From contig NZ_SRXU01000002.1 of NCBI RefSeq assembly GCF_004792695.1, forward strand, positions 1-64,000: 64,000 nucleotides of DNA. The letters are read 5' to 3'. The notes below the pieces were generated by a model. It saw only the letters and a list, made by a program, of their open reading frames with translations. It had not been told where the DNA came from and searched no databases. The position numbers were made by a program, and so were the translations under genes. Shown piece after piece: positions 1 through 8,621 of the stretch. Every line of letters begins with the position of its first letter. Position 1 is the first letter of the stretch. This DNA comes from Sphingomonas naasensis. Lineage in GTDB: Bacteria > Pseudomonadota > Alphaproteobacteria > Sphingomonadales > Sphingomonadaceae.

Positions 1-561
1 GGCCGCGACGAGTTCGGCCTCGCCCCCGGCCGGGCGGCTCGCCGCCGCCCCCGTCTCGAGCCGCACCACCGCGACCGCGGGCGGCGCGGCCGGCGTCGCC
101 GCGGGCGTCGGCACGCCATGGTCGAGGAACCAGCGCCATTTGCCGTCCGCGCCGCGCAGCCAGATCGTCAGGAAGCGGCCATGATGCGCCTCCTCCCCGC
201 GCGTCATCCGATAGGGGCCGGTGGTGAAGCCGAGGTCGTTCGAGCGCGCCACGGCGGCGACCGCGGGCTCCCATTCGAGCCGGATGCCCGGCTCGTCGGT
301 CTCGCTGGCGAGCTGCGCCAGCGCCGGGCGCGGATCGGGGCGCAGCAATATCCCCTCGGGGGCGACGTGGGCGCGAAAGCCGGGGCTGAGCCCCAGCCGC
401 GCGACATCGGCGGCAAAGCCGCGCTCGGCGGCGACGAGGCTGGCCAGCGGGTCGTCGGCGGGGCCGGCCTGCCCGGCGGCGGCCGGAAGCGCGAGCCCGA
501 TCAACGGTGCGAGCCAGAGAGTCCGGACGATCCGGCGGCGGGCGGAAAAAGCGTGGGTCAT
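1..561 (-). CDS. Secreted SnoaL/NTF2-like (DUF4440-type) protein, C-terminus cut by window edge
   Basis: The minus-strand frame runs from an ATG at 561 off the left edge, giving 187 residues without a stop. Residues 1-30 look like a signal peptide: a basic start with several Arg, then LWLAPLIGLALPAAAG. The mature part has the pattern of SnoaL/DUF4440 proteins, with a helix around DDPLASLVAAERGFAADV, then a long loop, and strands ending in GKWRWFLDHG. This suggests an exported small-ligand or scaffold fold; no catalytic residues can be assigned. It lies upstream of, and in the same direction as nothing obvious beyond the LytTR gene 87 bp away. The assignment is by fold pattern only; function is unknown. 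Confidence 0.65.
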   Translation of the reverse strand, partial: MTHAFSARRRIVRTLWLAPLIGLALPAAAGQAGPADDPLASLVAAERGFAADVARLGLSPGFRAHVAPEGILLRPDPRPALAQLASETDEPGIRLEWEPAVAAVARSNDLGFTTGPYRMTRGEEAHHGRFLTIWLRGADGKWRWFLDHGVPTPAATPAAPPAVAVVRLETGAAASRPAGGEAELVAA

Positions 562-648
562 CCGCCTATTGGGGGCCGACCCGCCACCGGCCCAATCGCG
601 CTGCGACCGGTGAGGCGGACGCTGCGACCAAGCAACGAAGCGACGAAG

Positions 649-1434
649 CTAGAGCCGCAGCGCGCGGACGACCTGGTCCTGATAATTGGGCCCGACCTGC
701 AGATTGGCGCCGTCGCTCAGCACCAGCCGCAGGCTGCCCTTGCCCGGCCGCTCGATCCCGGTCACCGCGCCGAGCCGGACCATGTGCGAGCGGTGGATGC
801 GCACCATCACCTTGGGGTCGAGCCGGCGCTCGAGCTCGGTCATCTTGGCGCGCAATATGTAGCTCTTGATCGGCGTGTTGAGCAGCACATAGTCGCGCGC
901 CGCCTCGATCCGGTCTATCGTCTCGACCGGCACGCGCACCGATCCCTGCCGGCACGGCACCCAGATGCCGTTGTCGAAGGCCTGGCCGGGCTCCGGCTCG
1001 CCTTCCTCGTCCCCGCGCAGCGCGGCGACCACCGCGTCGAGCTCGGCGGCGCGGCCGTCGGCGTCGAGCAGCTCGCGCCGCCGCCGGACGCGCTCGACTG
1101 CGATGCGCAGCCGGTCGAAGCTCACCGGCTTGAGCAGATAGTCGACCGCCTCGACCTCGAACGCCTCGATCGCGAAGCGATTGAACGCGGTGATGAACAC
1201 GATCTCGGGCCGCTCGGGCGTCTGCGCGAGCGACTGCGCCAGCTCGATCCCCGAGAGCCCCGGCATCTGGACGTCGAGGAACACGAGGTCGGGCCGCAGC
1301 GCGACGATCTTCTCGCCCGCCTCGATCCCGTCGCTCGCCGTGCCGATCACCTCGATATCGGGGATCGTCGCCAGCGCCACCTGCATCCGCTCGATCGCGA
1401 GCGGTTCGTCGTCTACCAGCAATACTCGCATCAT
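649..1434 (-). CDS. LytTR-family response regulator
   Basis: A 261-residue two-component response regulator. The N-terminal receiver domain spans about residues 2-120, with the acidic pocket in VDDEP, phosphoacceptor Asp54 in VFLDVQMPG and the switch Lys102 in YLLKPV. The C-terminal LytTR DNA-binding domain spans about residues 155-258, with the typical RIEAARDYVLL and VRIHRSHMV segments. The start is the first ATG of a double ATG and overlaps the kinase stop as ATGA, so the two genes are translationally coupled. It is expected to bind direct repeats upstream of its targets once phosphorylated by the adjacent kinase. The targets cannot be told from the sequence. Confidence 0.93.
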   Translation of the reverse strand: MMRVLLVDDEPLAIERMQVALATIPDIEVIGTASDGIEAGEKIVALRPDLVFLDVQMPGLSGIELAQSLAQTPERPEIVFITAFNRFAIEAFEVEAVDYLLKPVSFDRLRIAVERVRRRRELLDADGRAAELDAVVAALRGDEEGEPEPGQAFDNGIWVPCRQGSVRVPVETIDRIEAARDYVLLNTPIKSYILRAKMTELERRLDPKVMVRIHRSHMVRLGAVTGIERPGKGSLRLVLSDGANLQVGPNYQDQVVRALRL

Positions 1435-2528
1435 TCCGCCGCCTGTTGCATTCGTGCATAGCGCAACGGCAGTGCCAGCTGCACCGCGAAGCCGCGCCCT
1501 TTCGCCTGCGCCTCGACGCTCGCCTGCGCGCCGTAGAAGGCGGCGAGACGCTTGCGCACATTGTCCAGCCCCAATCCGGTCCCCGTCGCGGGGGCCAGCC
1601 CGACGCCCTGGCGCCCGCTGTCCTCGACGACGAGGCGCAACGTGCCCTGCGCGGCGCTCGCGCGCACCGACAGCAGCACCGGCTTGCGCGACGGCGCGAC
1701 TGCATATTTGACCGAATTCTCGACCAGCGGCTGGAGCAGGAAGCTCGGCACCCACGCGCCGAGCAGCTCGGCGGGGCATTCGAACTCGGTCTTCAGCCGG
1801 TCGCCAAAGCGCACCGCCTCGATCTCGAGATAGGATTGGGTGTTGCCGAGCTCCTCATCGAGCATCACCTCGGCATCGGGGTCGGCCTCGAGCGAGAGCC
1901 GCAGGAACTCGGAGAGCTTCATCGTCATCCGCTCCGCCTCCTCGTTGCGGCGCGTGACGATCAGCGACGAGATCGCGTTGAGCGTGTTGAACAGGAAATG
2001 CGGATTGAGCTGGAAGCGCAGCGCCGCGAGCTGGGCCTGCTGGGTGGCGTGACGCGCCTCGACCAGCCGCCGCTCGCTCTCGCGCACCGTCATCTCGCTC
2101 AGCATCAGCCCCAGCGCGGTGGCGTAGAGCCCATAGATCAGCACGAACGGCATCAGCCCGCGATAGAAGATTTCGATCAGCGGTGTCGGCGGCAGGCGCA
2201 GCTCGACATTGATCGCGGCGATCGATTGCGCGTCGATGAAGCCGTGGAGCAGCGCGATGCCGATCGCCGCCACCGCCGCCACCGCGACCATCGCCTGGCG
2301 CGGCAGGCGGCGGCAGAGCCCGATCGCCGCTGCCAGCACCGCCGAGAACACCATGCCGAGCACGAAGGTCTCGATGAGCAGCCTCTTGTACGGCCACGGA
2401 AACACGGTTCCCGAGACGAGATCGCGCGCGCACCACAGCAGCAGCGCCACCGCCCAGAGCAAGACGGTGAGCAGGGCCGCGATCAGGAATTCGCGGCGCC
2501 GGAATTGTTCGGGGACGATGCTGCGCAC
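1431..2528 (-). CDS. LytS-like sensor histidine kinase (His_kinase family)
   Basis: A 365-residue membrane sensor kinase. There are four hydrophobic segments at about residues 15-33, 50-71, 79-98 and 125-145, with no large periplasmic or cytoplasmic sensor domain. The internal His_kinase region follows, with phosphoacceptor His177 in QLNPHFLFNTLN. The ATPase domain has the N-box Asn271 in PLVENSVKYA and the glycine box GTGLGLDNV near 316. This architecture is typical of LytS/AlgZ-type kinases paired with LytTR regulators, and the regulator gene follows with an ATGA overlap. The short transmembrane sensor suggests that it detects a membrane-related signal; this is inference. Confidence 0.92.
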   Translation of the reverse strand: MRSIVPEQFRRREFLIAALLTVLLWAVALLLWCARDLVSGTVFPWPYKRLLIETFVLGMVFSAVLAAAIGLCRRLPRQAMVAVAAVAAIGIALLHGFIDAQSIAAINVELRLPPTPLIEIFYRGLMPFVLIYGLYATALGLMLSEMTVRESERRLVEARHATQQAQLAALRFQLNPHFLFNTLNAISSLIVTRRNEEAERMTMKLSEFLRLSLEADPDAEVMLDEELGNTQSYLEIEAVRFGDRLKTEFECPAELLGAWVPSFLLQPLVENSVKYAVAPSRKPVLLSVRASAAQGTLRLVVEDSGRQGVGLAPATGTGLGLDNVRKRLAAFYGAQASVEAQAKGRGFAVQLALPLRYARMQQAAE

Positions 2529-2644
2529 GCGGTCACCCTAGCATGCGCGCCGATGCGCGCCGACCGTCTTCGTCGCACGCTGGTCGACTTTGGTCGCTGC
2601 GACCGTGATGCCGGTCGATTGGTCAGGCCATTTCCGCGCGCGGT

Positions 2645-3415
2645 TCAGACCGAGCCGATCTTGAGCCGCCGCGCCACGCTGTCGCGCCGCGCGTCGATCT
2701 CGCTGCGGGTCCGCTCGAGCGCCTCGAGCTCGGTCGCCTCGAGCAGATCGTCGACCACGCCGCGCAGATGCTTGCGCATCGCGCTGCGCGCCGCATGCGG
2801 ATCGCGCGCCCTGAGCGCCGCGACGATCGGGCGATGCTCCTCGACGCGCGGGGTGATCCCGCCGCGCTTCGCCCGCGCGAACATGTTCGCGGCGAGCGGC
2901 GATCGGGTGCGCAGATCCCACAGATACTCGATCACGCTGCGCACCGCCTCGTTCCCGGTCGCGTCGGCGATGGCGAGGTGGAAGCGCCGGTCGGCGTCCA
3001 TCACCGAAGGCTCGTTCGAATCGTCGGCGCCCATCTCGATCAGCAATTGGTCGATCTCGGCGAGCTGCTCGTCGCTGATCGATACCGCGGCGAGCGCCAC
3101 CGCCTCGCCTTCGAACAGGATGCGCGCCTCGGTCAGGTCGAACGCGCCGACGTCGAAATTGAGCGAATCCTCGCGCTGCCCGCTGCCGTGCTCGCGCTTG
3201 GTGACGTAGAGCCCCGAGCCGTGCCGCGCCTCGATCCAGCCCTTCATCTCGAGCGCGATCATCGCCTCGCGGATCGTCGGCCGGCTGACCTTATATTCCT
3301 CGGCGAGGTCGCGCTCGCCCGGCAGGCGGGTCCCCGGAGACCAGCGCCCCGCCTCGATTGCCGCGGTGATCGACGCCGCCACGCGTTGATAGAGCTTGTT
3401 GCCCGTGATCTTCAT
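2645..3415 (-). CDS. FadR-subfamily GntR transcriptional regulator
   Basis: A 256-residue regulator. The N-terminal winged helix-turn-helix covers about residues 8-75 and carries the GntR signatures LPGERDLAEEYKVSRPTIREA and HGSGLYVTK. The C-terminal all-helical FCD ligand domain follows, with a putative metal site in DADRRFHLAI and further His residues. I start at the ATG at 3415; an in-frame upstream extension to 3481 would run over the divergent promoter. The gene is divergent from manD with 86 bp between them, so a uronate or hexonate-type ligand such as mannonate is a reasonable inference, by analogy with UxuR/ExuR, which are in the same subfamily. Confidence 0.9.
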   Translation of the reverse strand: MKITGNKLYQRVAASITAAIEAGRWSPGTRLPGERDLAEEYKVSRPTIREAMIALEMKGWIEARHGSGLYVTKREHGSGQREDSLNFDVGAFDLTEARILFEGEAVALAAVSISDEQLAEIDQLLIEMGADDSNEPSVMDADRRFHLAIADATGNEAVRSVIEYLWDLRTRSPLAANMFARAKRGGITPRVEEHRPIVAALRARDPHAARSAMRKHLRGVVDDLLEATELEALERTRSEIDARRDSVARRLKIGSV

Positions 3416-3428
3416 AGCCGCCTCATTA

Positions 3429-3470
3429 CAACACCGCAGGTTGACAGGATACCCGCCAAAAGCAGATATT
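3429..3470 (+). promoter_or_regulatory. Putative sigma70-type promoter of manD with overlapping inverted repeat
   Basis: A -35-like TTGACA lies at 3441-3446. After 17 or 18 bases come AGATAT or GATATT near 3464-3470, placing a start about 25 bases ahead of the manD start codon. An inverted repeat CAAC-N7-GTTG at 3429-3443 overlaps the -35. It is a plausible operator for the divergent GntR regulator, but its sequence does not match a known operator that I can name. Confidence 0.45.
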
Positions 3471-3501
3471 GGCCTTACCACTTTGATAGGAATCCGCGCT
3501 C

Positions 3502-4713
3502 TTGTCTCGTATCATTTCCGCCCGCGTGATCGTCACCTGCCCCGGCCGCAACTTCGTCACGCTCAAGATCGAGACCGATGCGGGCGTCTACGGGATCGGC
3601 GACGCGACGCTGAACGGCCGCGAGCTGGCGGTGGCGAGCTATCTCGAGGATCATGTCATTCCCTGCCTGATCGGCCGCGATGCGCACGGCATCGAGGACA
3701 TCTGGCAATATCTCTACAAGGGCGCCTATTGGCGCCGCGGGCCGGTGACGATGTCGGCGATCGCCGCGGTCGACATGGCCTTGTGGGACATCAAGGGCAA
3801 GATCGCCGGGCTGCCGGTCTATCAGCTGCTCGGCGGCGCGGCGCGCGAAGGCTGCATGGTCTATGGCCATGCCAATGGTAGCGATATCGCCGAGACGATC
3901 GAGCGCGCGCACGAATATCTCGAGCAAGGCTACAAGGCGGTGCGCCTCCAGTCGGGCGTGCCCGGCCTCGCCGCCACCTATGGCGTGTCGGGCGAGCGCT
4001 TCTATTACGAGCCCGCCAAGGGCTCGCTCCCCGACGAGACCCTGTGGTCGACTTCCAAATATATGCGCCACGTCCCCGAGCTGTTCGAAAAGGGCCGCGA
4101 CGCGCTCGGCTGGGACATCCATCTGCTCCACGACGTCCATCACCGCCTCACCCCGATCGAGGCGGGGCGGCTCGGCAAGGATCTCGAGCCCTATCGGCTG
4201 TTCTGGCTCGAGGATGCGACGCCCGCGGAGAACCAGGCCGCCTTCCGCCTGATCCGCCAGCACACTACCACTCCGCTCGCGGTCGGCGAGATCTTCAATT
4301 CGATCTGGGACGCCAAGCAGCTGATCGAGGAGCAATTGATCGACTATATCCGCGCGACCGTGGTTCATGCCGGCGGGATCACCCATCTGCGCCGGATCGC
4401 GGGGCTCGCCGATCTTTATCAGGTCCGCACCGGCTGCCACGGCGCGACCGACCTGTCGCCGGTGAGCATGGCCGCGGCGCTCAACTTCGGGCTGTCGGTG
4501 CCCAATTTCGGCATCCAGGAATATATGCGCCACACCGCCGAGACCGACGCAGTCTTCCCGCACGCCTATTCGCTGTCGAACGGGCTGATGCATCCCGGCG
4601 ACAAGCCCGGCCTCGGCGTCGACATCGACGAGGCGCTGGCGGCCAAATACGAATATAAGCGCGCCTATCTGCCGGTGAACCGGCTCGAAGACGGGACGAT
4701 GTGGAACTGGTGA
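3502..4713 (+). CDS. manD: D-mannonate dehydratase, ManD group of the enolase superfamily
   Basis: The 403-residue product should dehydrate D-mannonate to 2-keto-3-deoxy-D-gluconate. The enolase-superfamily metal ligands are visible as Asp211 (LLHDVHH), Glu237 (FWLEDA) and Glu263 (VGEIFN). Arg148 and Tyr160 of the acid/base pair, His213, His313 and a C-terminal Trp fit the Novosphingobium ManD active site with an offset of one. The start is TTG at 3502; no ATG precedes the conserved N-terminal strand. A divergent GntR regulator is the neighbour. Some ManD-family members have weak or no mannonate activity, so the substrate is inferred from residues and context. Confidence 0.92.
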   Translation: MSRIISARVIVTCPGRNFVTLKIETDAGVYGIGDATLNGRELAVASYLEDHVIPCLIGRDAHGIEDIWQYLYKGAYWRRGPVTMSAIAAVDMALWDIKGKIAGLPVYQLLGGAAREGCMVYGHANGSDIAETIERAHEYLEQGYKAVRLQSGVPGLAATYGVSGERFYYEPAKGSLPDETLWSTSKYMRHVPELFEKGRDALGWDIHLLHDVHHRLTPIEAGRLGKDLEPYRLFWLEDATPAENQAAFRLIRQHTTTPLAVGEIFNSIWDAKQLIEEQLIDYIRATVVHAGGITHLRRIAGLADLYQVRTGCHGATDLSPVSMAAALNFGLSVPNFGIQEYMRHTAETDAVFPHAYSLSNGLMHPGDKPGLGVDIDEALAAKYEYKRAYLPVNRLEDGTMWNW

Positions 4714-4730
4714 ACTAGCCTTCACCTCAA

Positions 4731-4840
4731 CCGTCACCCCGGCCTTGTGCCGGGGTCCACAGCGCCGATAGGGAAAGACAGGTGGGTCGAGCCATTCGCC
4801 CCGGCGGCACGGTGGATCCCGGAACAAGTCCGGGATGACG
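4731..4840. repeat. Intergenic inverted-pair palindromic element (CCGTCACCCCGG type)
   Basis: The left hairpin has CCCCGG and CCGGGG arms around a short loop at 4737-4755. The right, inverted hairpin has ATCCCGG and CCGGGAT arms and ends in GGATGACG near 4840. The outer ends CGTCA and TGACG are themselves inverted. It lies just after manD and resembles the element at 36694-36803. Confidence 0.8.
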
Positions 4841-4944
4841 ACGCGCGTTGACGAACGCTCGGCCTGCACCGTCCCGCGCGAAGACGGCTCCGCCGCGGTT
4901 TTCAACAGTAAATTTCCCATAAACCACGTATTTACGTGCTTCGG

Positions 4945-4993
4945 TATAACCCTGAGTTGCATGAAGGCCGCAGCCGACGCGGATCGGCCTTCA
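4945..4993 (+). promoter_or_regulatory. Leader of the 5011 gene: TATAAC box and 9-bp stem hairpin
   Basis: A TATAAC -10-like hexamer lies at 4945-4950; no convincing -35 is visible. A perfect 9-bp stem TGAAGGCCG / CGGCCTTCA follows at 4962-4970 and 4985-4993. It would sit in the 5' untranslated leader, ending 17 bases before the ATG at 5011. A regulatory or mRNA-protecting role is possible but unproven. Confidence 0.35.
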
Positions 4994-5010
4994 CAGGGTT
5001 TGGGGGCATA

Positions 5011-5676
5011 ATGCCGTTTGATACCGCACAGATCGCCCGTCTTGGTGGCACCTGGGGAGCGATGGGATCGCTCGTCGCCTCCGACGGCAGTGCGAACCAT
5101 CCCTGGCTCGCGCGCCTTGCCGACAGTCTCGAGCCGCTGCGCGATCTCGCCGACGCGGCGCACTTCATCTGCGTGCTCCATGGCCGCCATCCCGGCGTGA
5201 TCGACTATGCGCTCGATCATGCCCGCGTCTCGCTCGAGCGCGACTGGCTCGAAGCCGCCGCCAATGCCTTTTCGACCGAGCGCGCGCATCTCGTGCGCAT
5301 CGTCGCTGCTGCCGGGCCGCTGCCCAGCACCCCCGGCCACGCCGAATCGGAAGCCGCCGCGCAGGCCCAGCGCCATGCGCTCGACATGCTCGCCCAGTCC
5401 GATCGCGCCGGCTGCGCCGCGGGCGCCGCGCTCGCGCTGGCGATCGATTGGGCAACGATCCGCGAAGTGCTCGACGCCGTCGCCATCCGGCTCGGCCTCG
5501 CCGTCCCCGCCTCGACCCTCCCGCTCGCCGAGGAGACGGTCAGCGTCGTCGACGCGCTCGCCCGCGAGCCCGCGATGGAGCGTGCGATGCTGTTCGGCGC
5601 GCAGCAGGTCTTCGCCCAGCATCGCGGCCTCTGGGATCTGCTCGAAGCCCGCGCCGGCGCCCGCGAACGGGTGTAA
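5011..5676 (+). CDS. Hypothetical helical protein, family not recognised
   Basis: A 221-residue, Ala-rich, mostly helical soluble protein with no signal peptide or membrane segment. I do not recognise it as a characterised family. The start is the ATG at 5011 (MPFDTAQIARLGG). An upstream in-frame start at 4936 would swallow the leader hairpin and give an unconserved-looking basic stretch. The next gene is the MoxR ATPase, separated by a palindromic element, so co-transcription is uncertain. Its codon use matches the neighbours, which argues that it is a real gene. Confidence 0.7.
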   Translation: MPFDTAQIARLGGTWGAMGSLVASDGSANHPWLARLADSLEPLRDLADAAHFICVLHGRHPGVIDYALDHARVSLERDWLEAAANAFSTERAHLVRIVAAAGPLPSTPGHAESEAAAQAQRHALDMLAQSDRAGCAAGAALALAIDWATIREVLDAVAIRLGLAVPASTLPLAEETVSVVDALAREPAMERAMLFGAQQVFAQHRGLWDLLEARAGARERV

Positions 5677-5697
5677 AGCCAAGCATTTACTGCTGTG

Positions 5698-5725
5698 CGT
5701 CATCCCCGCGAAAGCGGGGATGACG
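5698..5725. repeat. Single palindromic unit (GTCATCCCCGCG type)
   Basis: A perfect palindromic unit reads CGTCATCCCCGC, then a short AAAG-centred loop, then GCGGGGATGACG. It is the short form of the elements at 25706, 55476 and 63446, and lies between the 5011 gene and the MoxR ATPase gene. Confidence 0.8.
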
Positions 5726-5800
5726 GAAGTGAGCGCAAGGACCTCCGCCCTCGCGCGAGGGGCCTTGCCTCTCCCCTCCTCCTCCTTCTATCCCCGCGCC

Positions 5801-6642
<842 letters not shown>

Positions 6643-6646
<4 letters not shown>

Positions 6647-7068
6647 GCCGCTACACCGGACGCTGCGCCTGCGGCGCGGTCACCGCGACGATCATCGGCG
6701 AGGCGGCGACGGTGCGCCAATGCTGGTGCCGCCAGTGCCAGCAGGTCGCCGCGGGTTCGCCGACCACCAATGCGATCTTCGCCACCGACGCGGTCGCGTT
6801 GCAGGGCGCGCTCGCCAACACGACCTACATTGCGGCGAGCGGCAACACCCTCACCCAGAGCTTCTGCGGCAAATGCGGCACCCAAGTGATGGCGCAATCC
6901 TCGGCGCGCCCGCAGTTCCGCACGATCCGCCTCGGCTTTCTCGACGCGCCGCACGACCTCGCTCCCGAAGTCGCGATCTGGACCGAGGACGCGCCCGCCT
7001 GGGCGGTGATCGACCCCGCGCTCGAACGCTTCCCGCGGCAGCCGCCGCCGCCGGTTACCAAGGCCTGA
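6643..7068 (+). CDS. GFA (glutathione-dependent formaldehyde-activating-like, CENP-V/GFA) family protein
   Basis: A 141-residue small zinc protein. It has the GFA/CENP-V cysteine pattern: CACGA near the N-terminus, the CWCRQC cluster around residue 30 and CGKCGTQ near 80. The family name comes from Gfa, which condenses formaldehyde with glutathione, but most members of this size have unknown substrates. It overlaps the MoxR stop by ATGA, so it is translationally coupled. A second, distinct GFA-family protein lies at 38454. Confidence 0.85.
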
Positions 7069-7070
7069 GC

Positions 7071-7922
7071 TTGCACAAGCCGGCGTTCCGCGGCGCCACC
7101 CGCTTCGCCCGCGTCCGCGCGCAGCTCGAGGCGTTCTCGCCGCGGCCGGGCTGGCGCGCCTGGACCTATGAGTTCCTGCTGTTCGGCTTCAAACAGGGCT
7201 GGGCCTGCCTGTTCGGCGCGCTGCTCCTCGTGCTGCTGCTCGGCACCCATTATCTCTATCCGGCCGACGCGGCGCTCGCGCGCTACGACTTCCTCGTCCT
7301 CGGTGCGGTGGCGATCCAGATCGGCATGCTCGCCTTCCGGCTCGAGAATATCGAAGAGGCCAAGGTCATCTTCGCCTTCCACGTCGTCGGCACGGTGATG
7401 GAGCTGTTCAAGACCGCGCACGGCTCGTGGCTCTATCCCGAGCCGAGCCTGCTCCGCATCGGCGCGGTGCCGCTGTTCTCGGGCTTCATGTACGCCGCGG
7501 TGGGCAGCTATATCGCCCGCGTCTGGCGGATCTTCGCCTTCCGCTTCCCGGGCTATCCGCCGCGCTGGACGACCTGGGCGCTGGCTGCGGCGATCTATGT
7601 CAATTTCTTCGCGCACCATTGGCTGCCCGATATCCGGCTCGGGCTGTTCGCCGCGACCGGTCTGCTGTTCTGGCGCACGCGGGTCTGCTTCACCGTGTGG
7701 CGCGCGGAGCGCCGGATGCCGCTGCTGCTCGGCTGGTTCCTCGTCGCGCTGTTCATCTGGTTCGCCGAGAATATCGGCACCTTCTCCAAGGCGTGGATGT
7801 ATCCGGGGCAGGAGGATGGCTGGGAGATGGTGTCCCCCGCCAAGCTCGGCGCCTGGTATCTGCTGATGATCATCTCGTTCGTGCTCGTCGAAGCCGTGCA
7901 CGGCCGCCGCAAACAGGGTTAA
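7071..7922 (+). CDS. DUF817-family integral membrane protein
   Basis: A 283-residue inner-membrane protein with about seven or eight hydrophobic helices. Typical DUF817 segments are visible, including FKQGWACLFG, the LENIEEAKVIFAFH stretch, KTAHGSWLYPE and the C-terminal WFAENIGTFSKAW. The function of the family is unknown. I place the start at TTG 7071, two bases after the GFA stop, because no ATG or GTG exists before the conserved part. The start is therefore less certain than the family call. Confidence 0.85.
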   Translation: MHKPAFRGATRFARVRAQLEAFSPRPGWRAWTYEFLLFGFKQGWACLFGALLLVLLLGTHYLYPADAALARYDFLVLGAVAIQIGMLAFRLENIEEAKVIFAFHVVGTVMELFKTAHGSWLYPEPSLLRIGAVPLFSGFMYAAVGSYIARVWRIFAFRFPGYPPRWTTWALAAAIYVNFFAHHWLPDIRLGLFAATGLLFWRTRVCFTVWRAERRMPLLLGWFLVALFIWFAENIGTFSKAWMYPGQEDGWEMVSPAKLGAWYLLMIISFVLVEAVHGRRKQG

Positions 7923-7941
7923 CGTTTTTTTAACCAGTGCC

Positions 7942-7967
7942 GGATACCAGGGCGTGGGGGGGTATCC
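7942..7967 (+). other. Leader hairpin ahead of the CHAP gene
   Basis: A perfect 7-bp inverted repeat GGATACC (7942-7948) and GGTATCC (7961-7967) surrounds a G-rich 12-base loop, 17 bases before the CHAP start codon. A second inverted repeat, GGTTAA-N7-TTAACC, lies at 7917-7935 over the preceding stop codon. Either could be an operator or a processing structure; neither has a terminator-like T-run after the stem. Confidence 0.4.
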
Positions 7968-7984
7968 TGTATCGGTGCCCGTGT

Positions 7985-8584
7985 ATGCGTTTCCTCGCGT
8001 TTTTGACTGCGCTCGTTGCCGCCGCGCTCGCGGCCGTTCCCGCGCAGGCCCAGACCCAGGGTCAGGCCCAGGCGGCCGGGTCGCTTCTCGAATATGTCGG
8101 CCAATGCGTTCCGTTCGCCCGCGCGGCGTCGGGGATCCAGATCTATGGCGATGCGTGGACGTGGTGGGATCAGGCCGATGGCCGCTACCAGCGCGGATCG
8201 AAGCCGCGCGTCGGCGCCGTCCTCGCCTTCGCGAAGAGTGATCGGCTGCGGCTCGGCCATGTCGCGGTGGTCAGCCGCATCGTCGACAAGCGCGTGCTGA
8301 TGATCACCCACGCCAATTGGTCGCGTCAGAACGGTGTGCGCGGCCATGCCGAGCAGGACGTCACTCTGTTCGACGTCTCGCAACGCGGTGACTGGAGCCT
8401 CGTCAAGGTCTGGTACCGCGACACCAACGGGCTCGGCAGCTCGATCTATCCCGCGCACGGCTTCATCTACGGCACGCCCGATCCCGCCGCCGGCAAGGCG
8501 GTGCGCCCCGCCCGCCCCGCCGCCGAGCTGACCAGCCGCCAGCCCGATTATGTCGGCTCGCTGATCGATGCCTATGTCCGCTGA
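7985..8584 (+). CDS. Secreted CHAP-domain cysteine hydrolase
   Basis: A 199-residue exported protein. A signal peptide covers residues 1-22, with cleavage likely after AQA. The CHAP fold follows, with nucleophile Cys41 in YVGQCVPFAR, general base His92 in LGHVAVV and a polar residue in THANW near 109-111. CHAP enzymes cleave peptidoglycan peptide bonds (amidase or endopeptidase), so this is probably a periplasmic wall hydrolase. The start is ATG 7985, directly before the signal peptide; an upstream in-frame start would spoil the signal sequence and overlap the leader hairpin. Confidence 0.9.
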   Translation: MRFLAFLTALVAAALAAVPAQAQTQGQAQAAGSLLEYVGQCVPFARAASGIQIYGDAWTWWDQADGRYQRGSKPRVGAVLAFAKSDRLRLGHVAVVSRIVDKRVLMITHANWSRQNGVRGHAEQDVTLFDVSQRGDWSLVKVWYRDTNGLGSSIYPAHGFIYGTPDPAAGKAVRPARPAAELTSRQPDYVGSLIDAYVR

Positions 8585-8621
8585 CTTGTGCGGCGCCCGG
8601 CACTGAAGCAATAGTGTCGCC

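Noticed and set aside
118-1461. Long plus-strand open frame opposite the response regulator and the left-edge gene
   Set aside because: It lies opposite well-supported minus-strand genes and has a shadow composition rich in Arg, Gly and Asp, with no recognisable domain. High GC content makes such frames common.
4936-5010. Longer N-terminus for the 5011 gene
   Set aside because: It would translate the leader hairpin and begin next to the -10-like box, so ATG 5011 is more likely.
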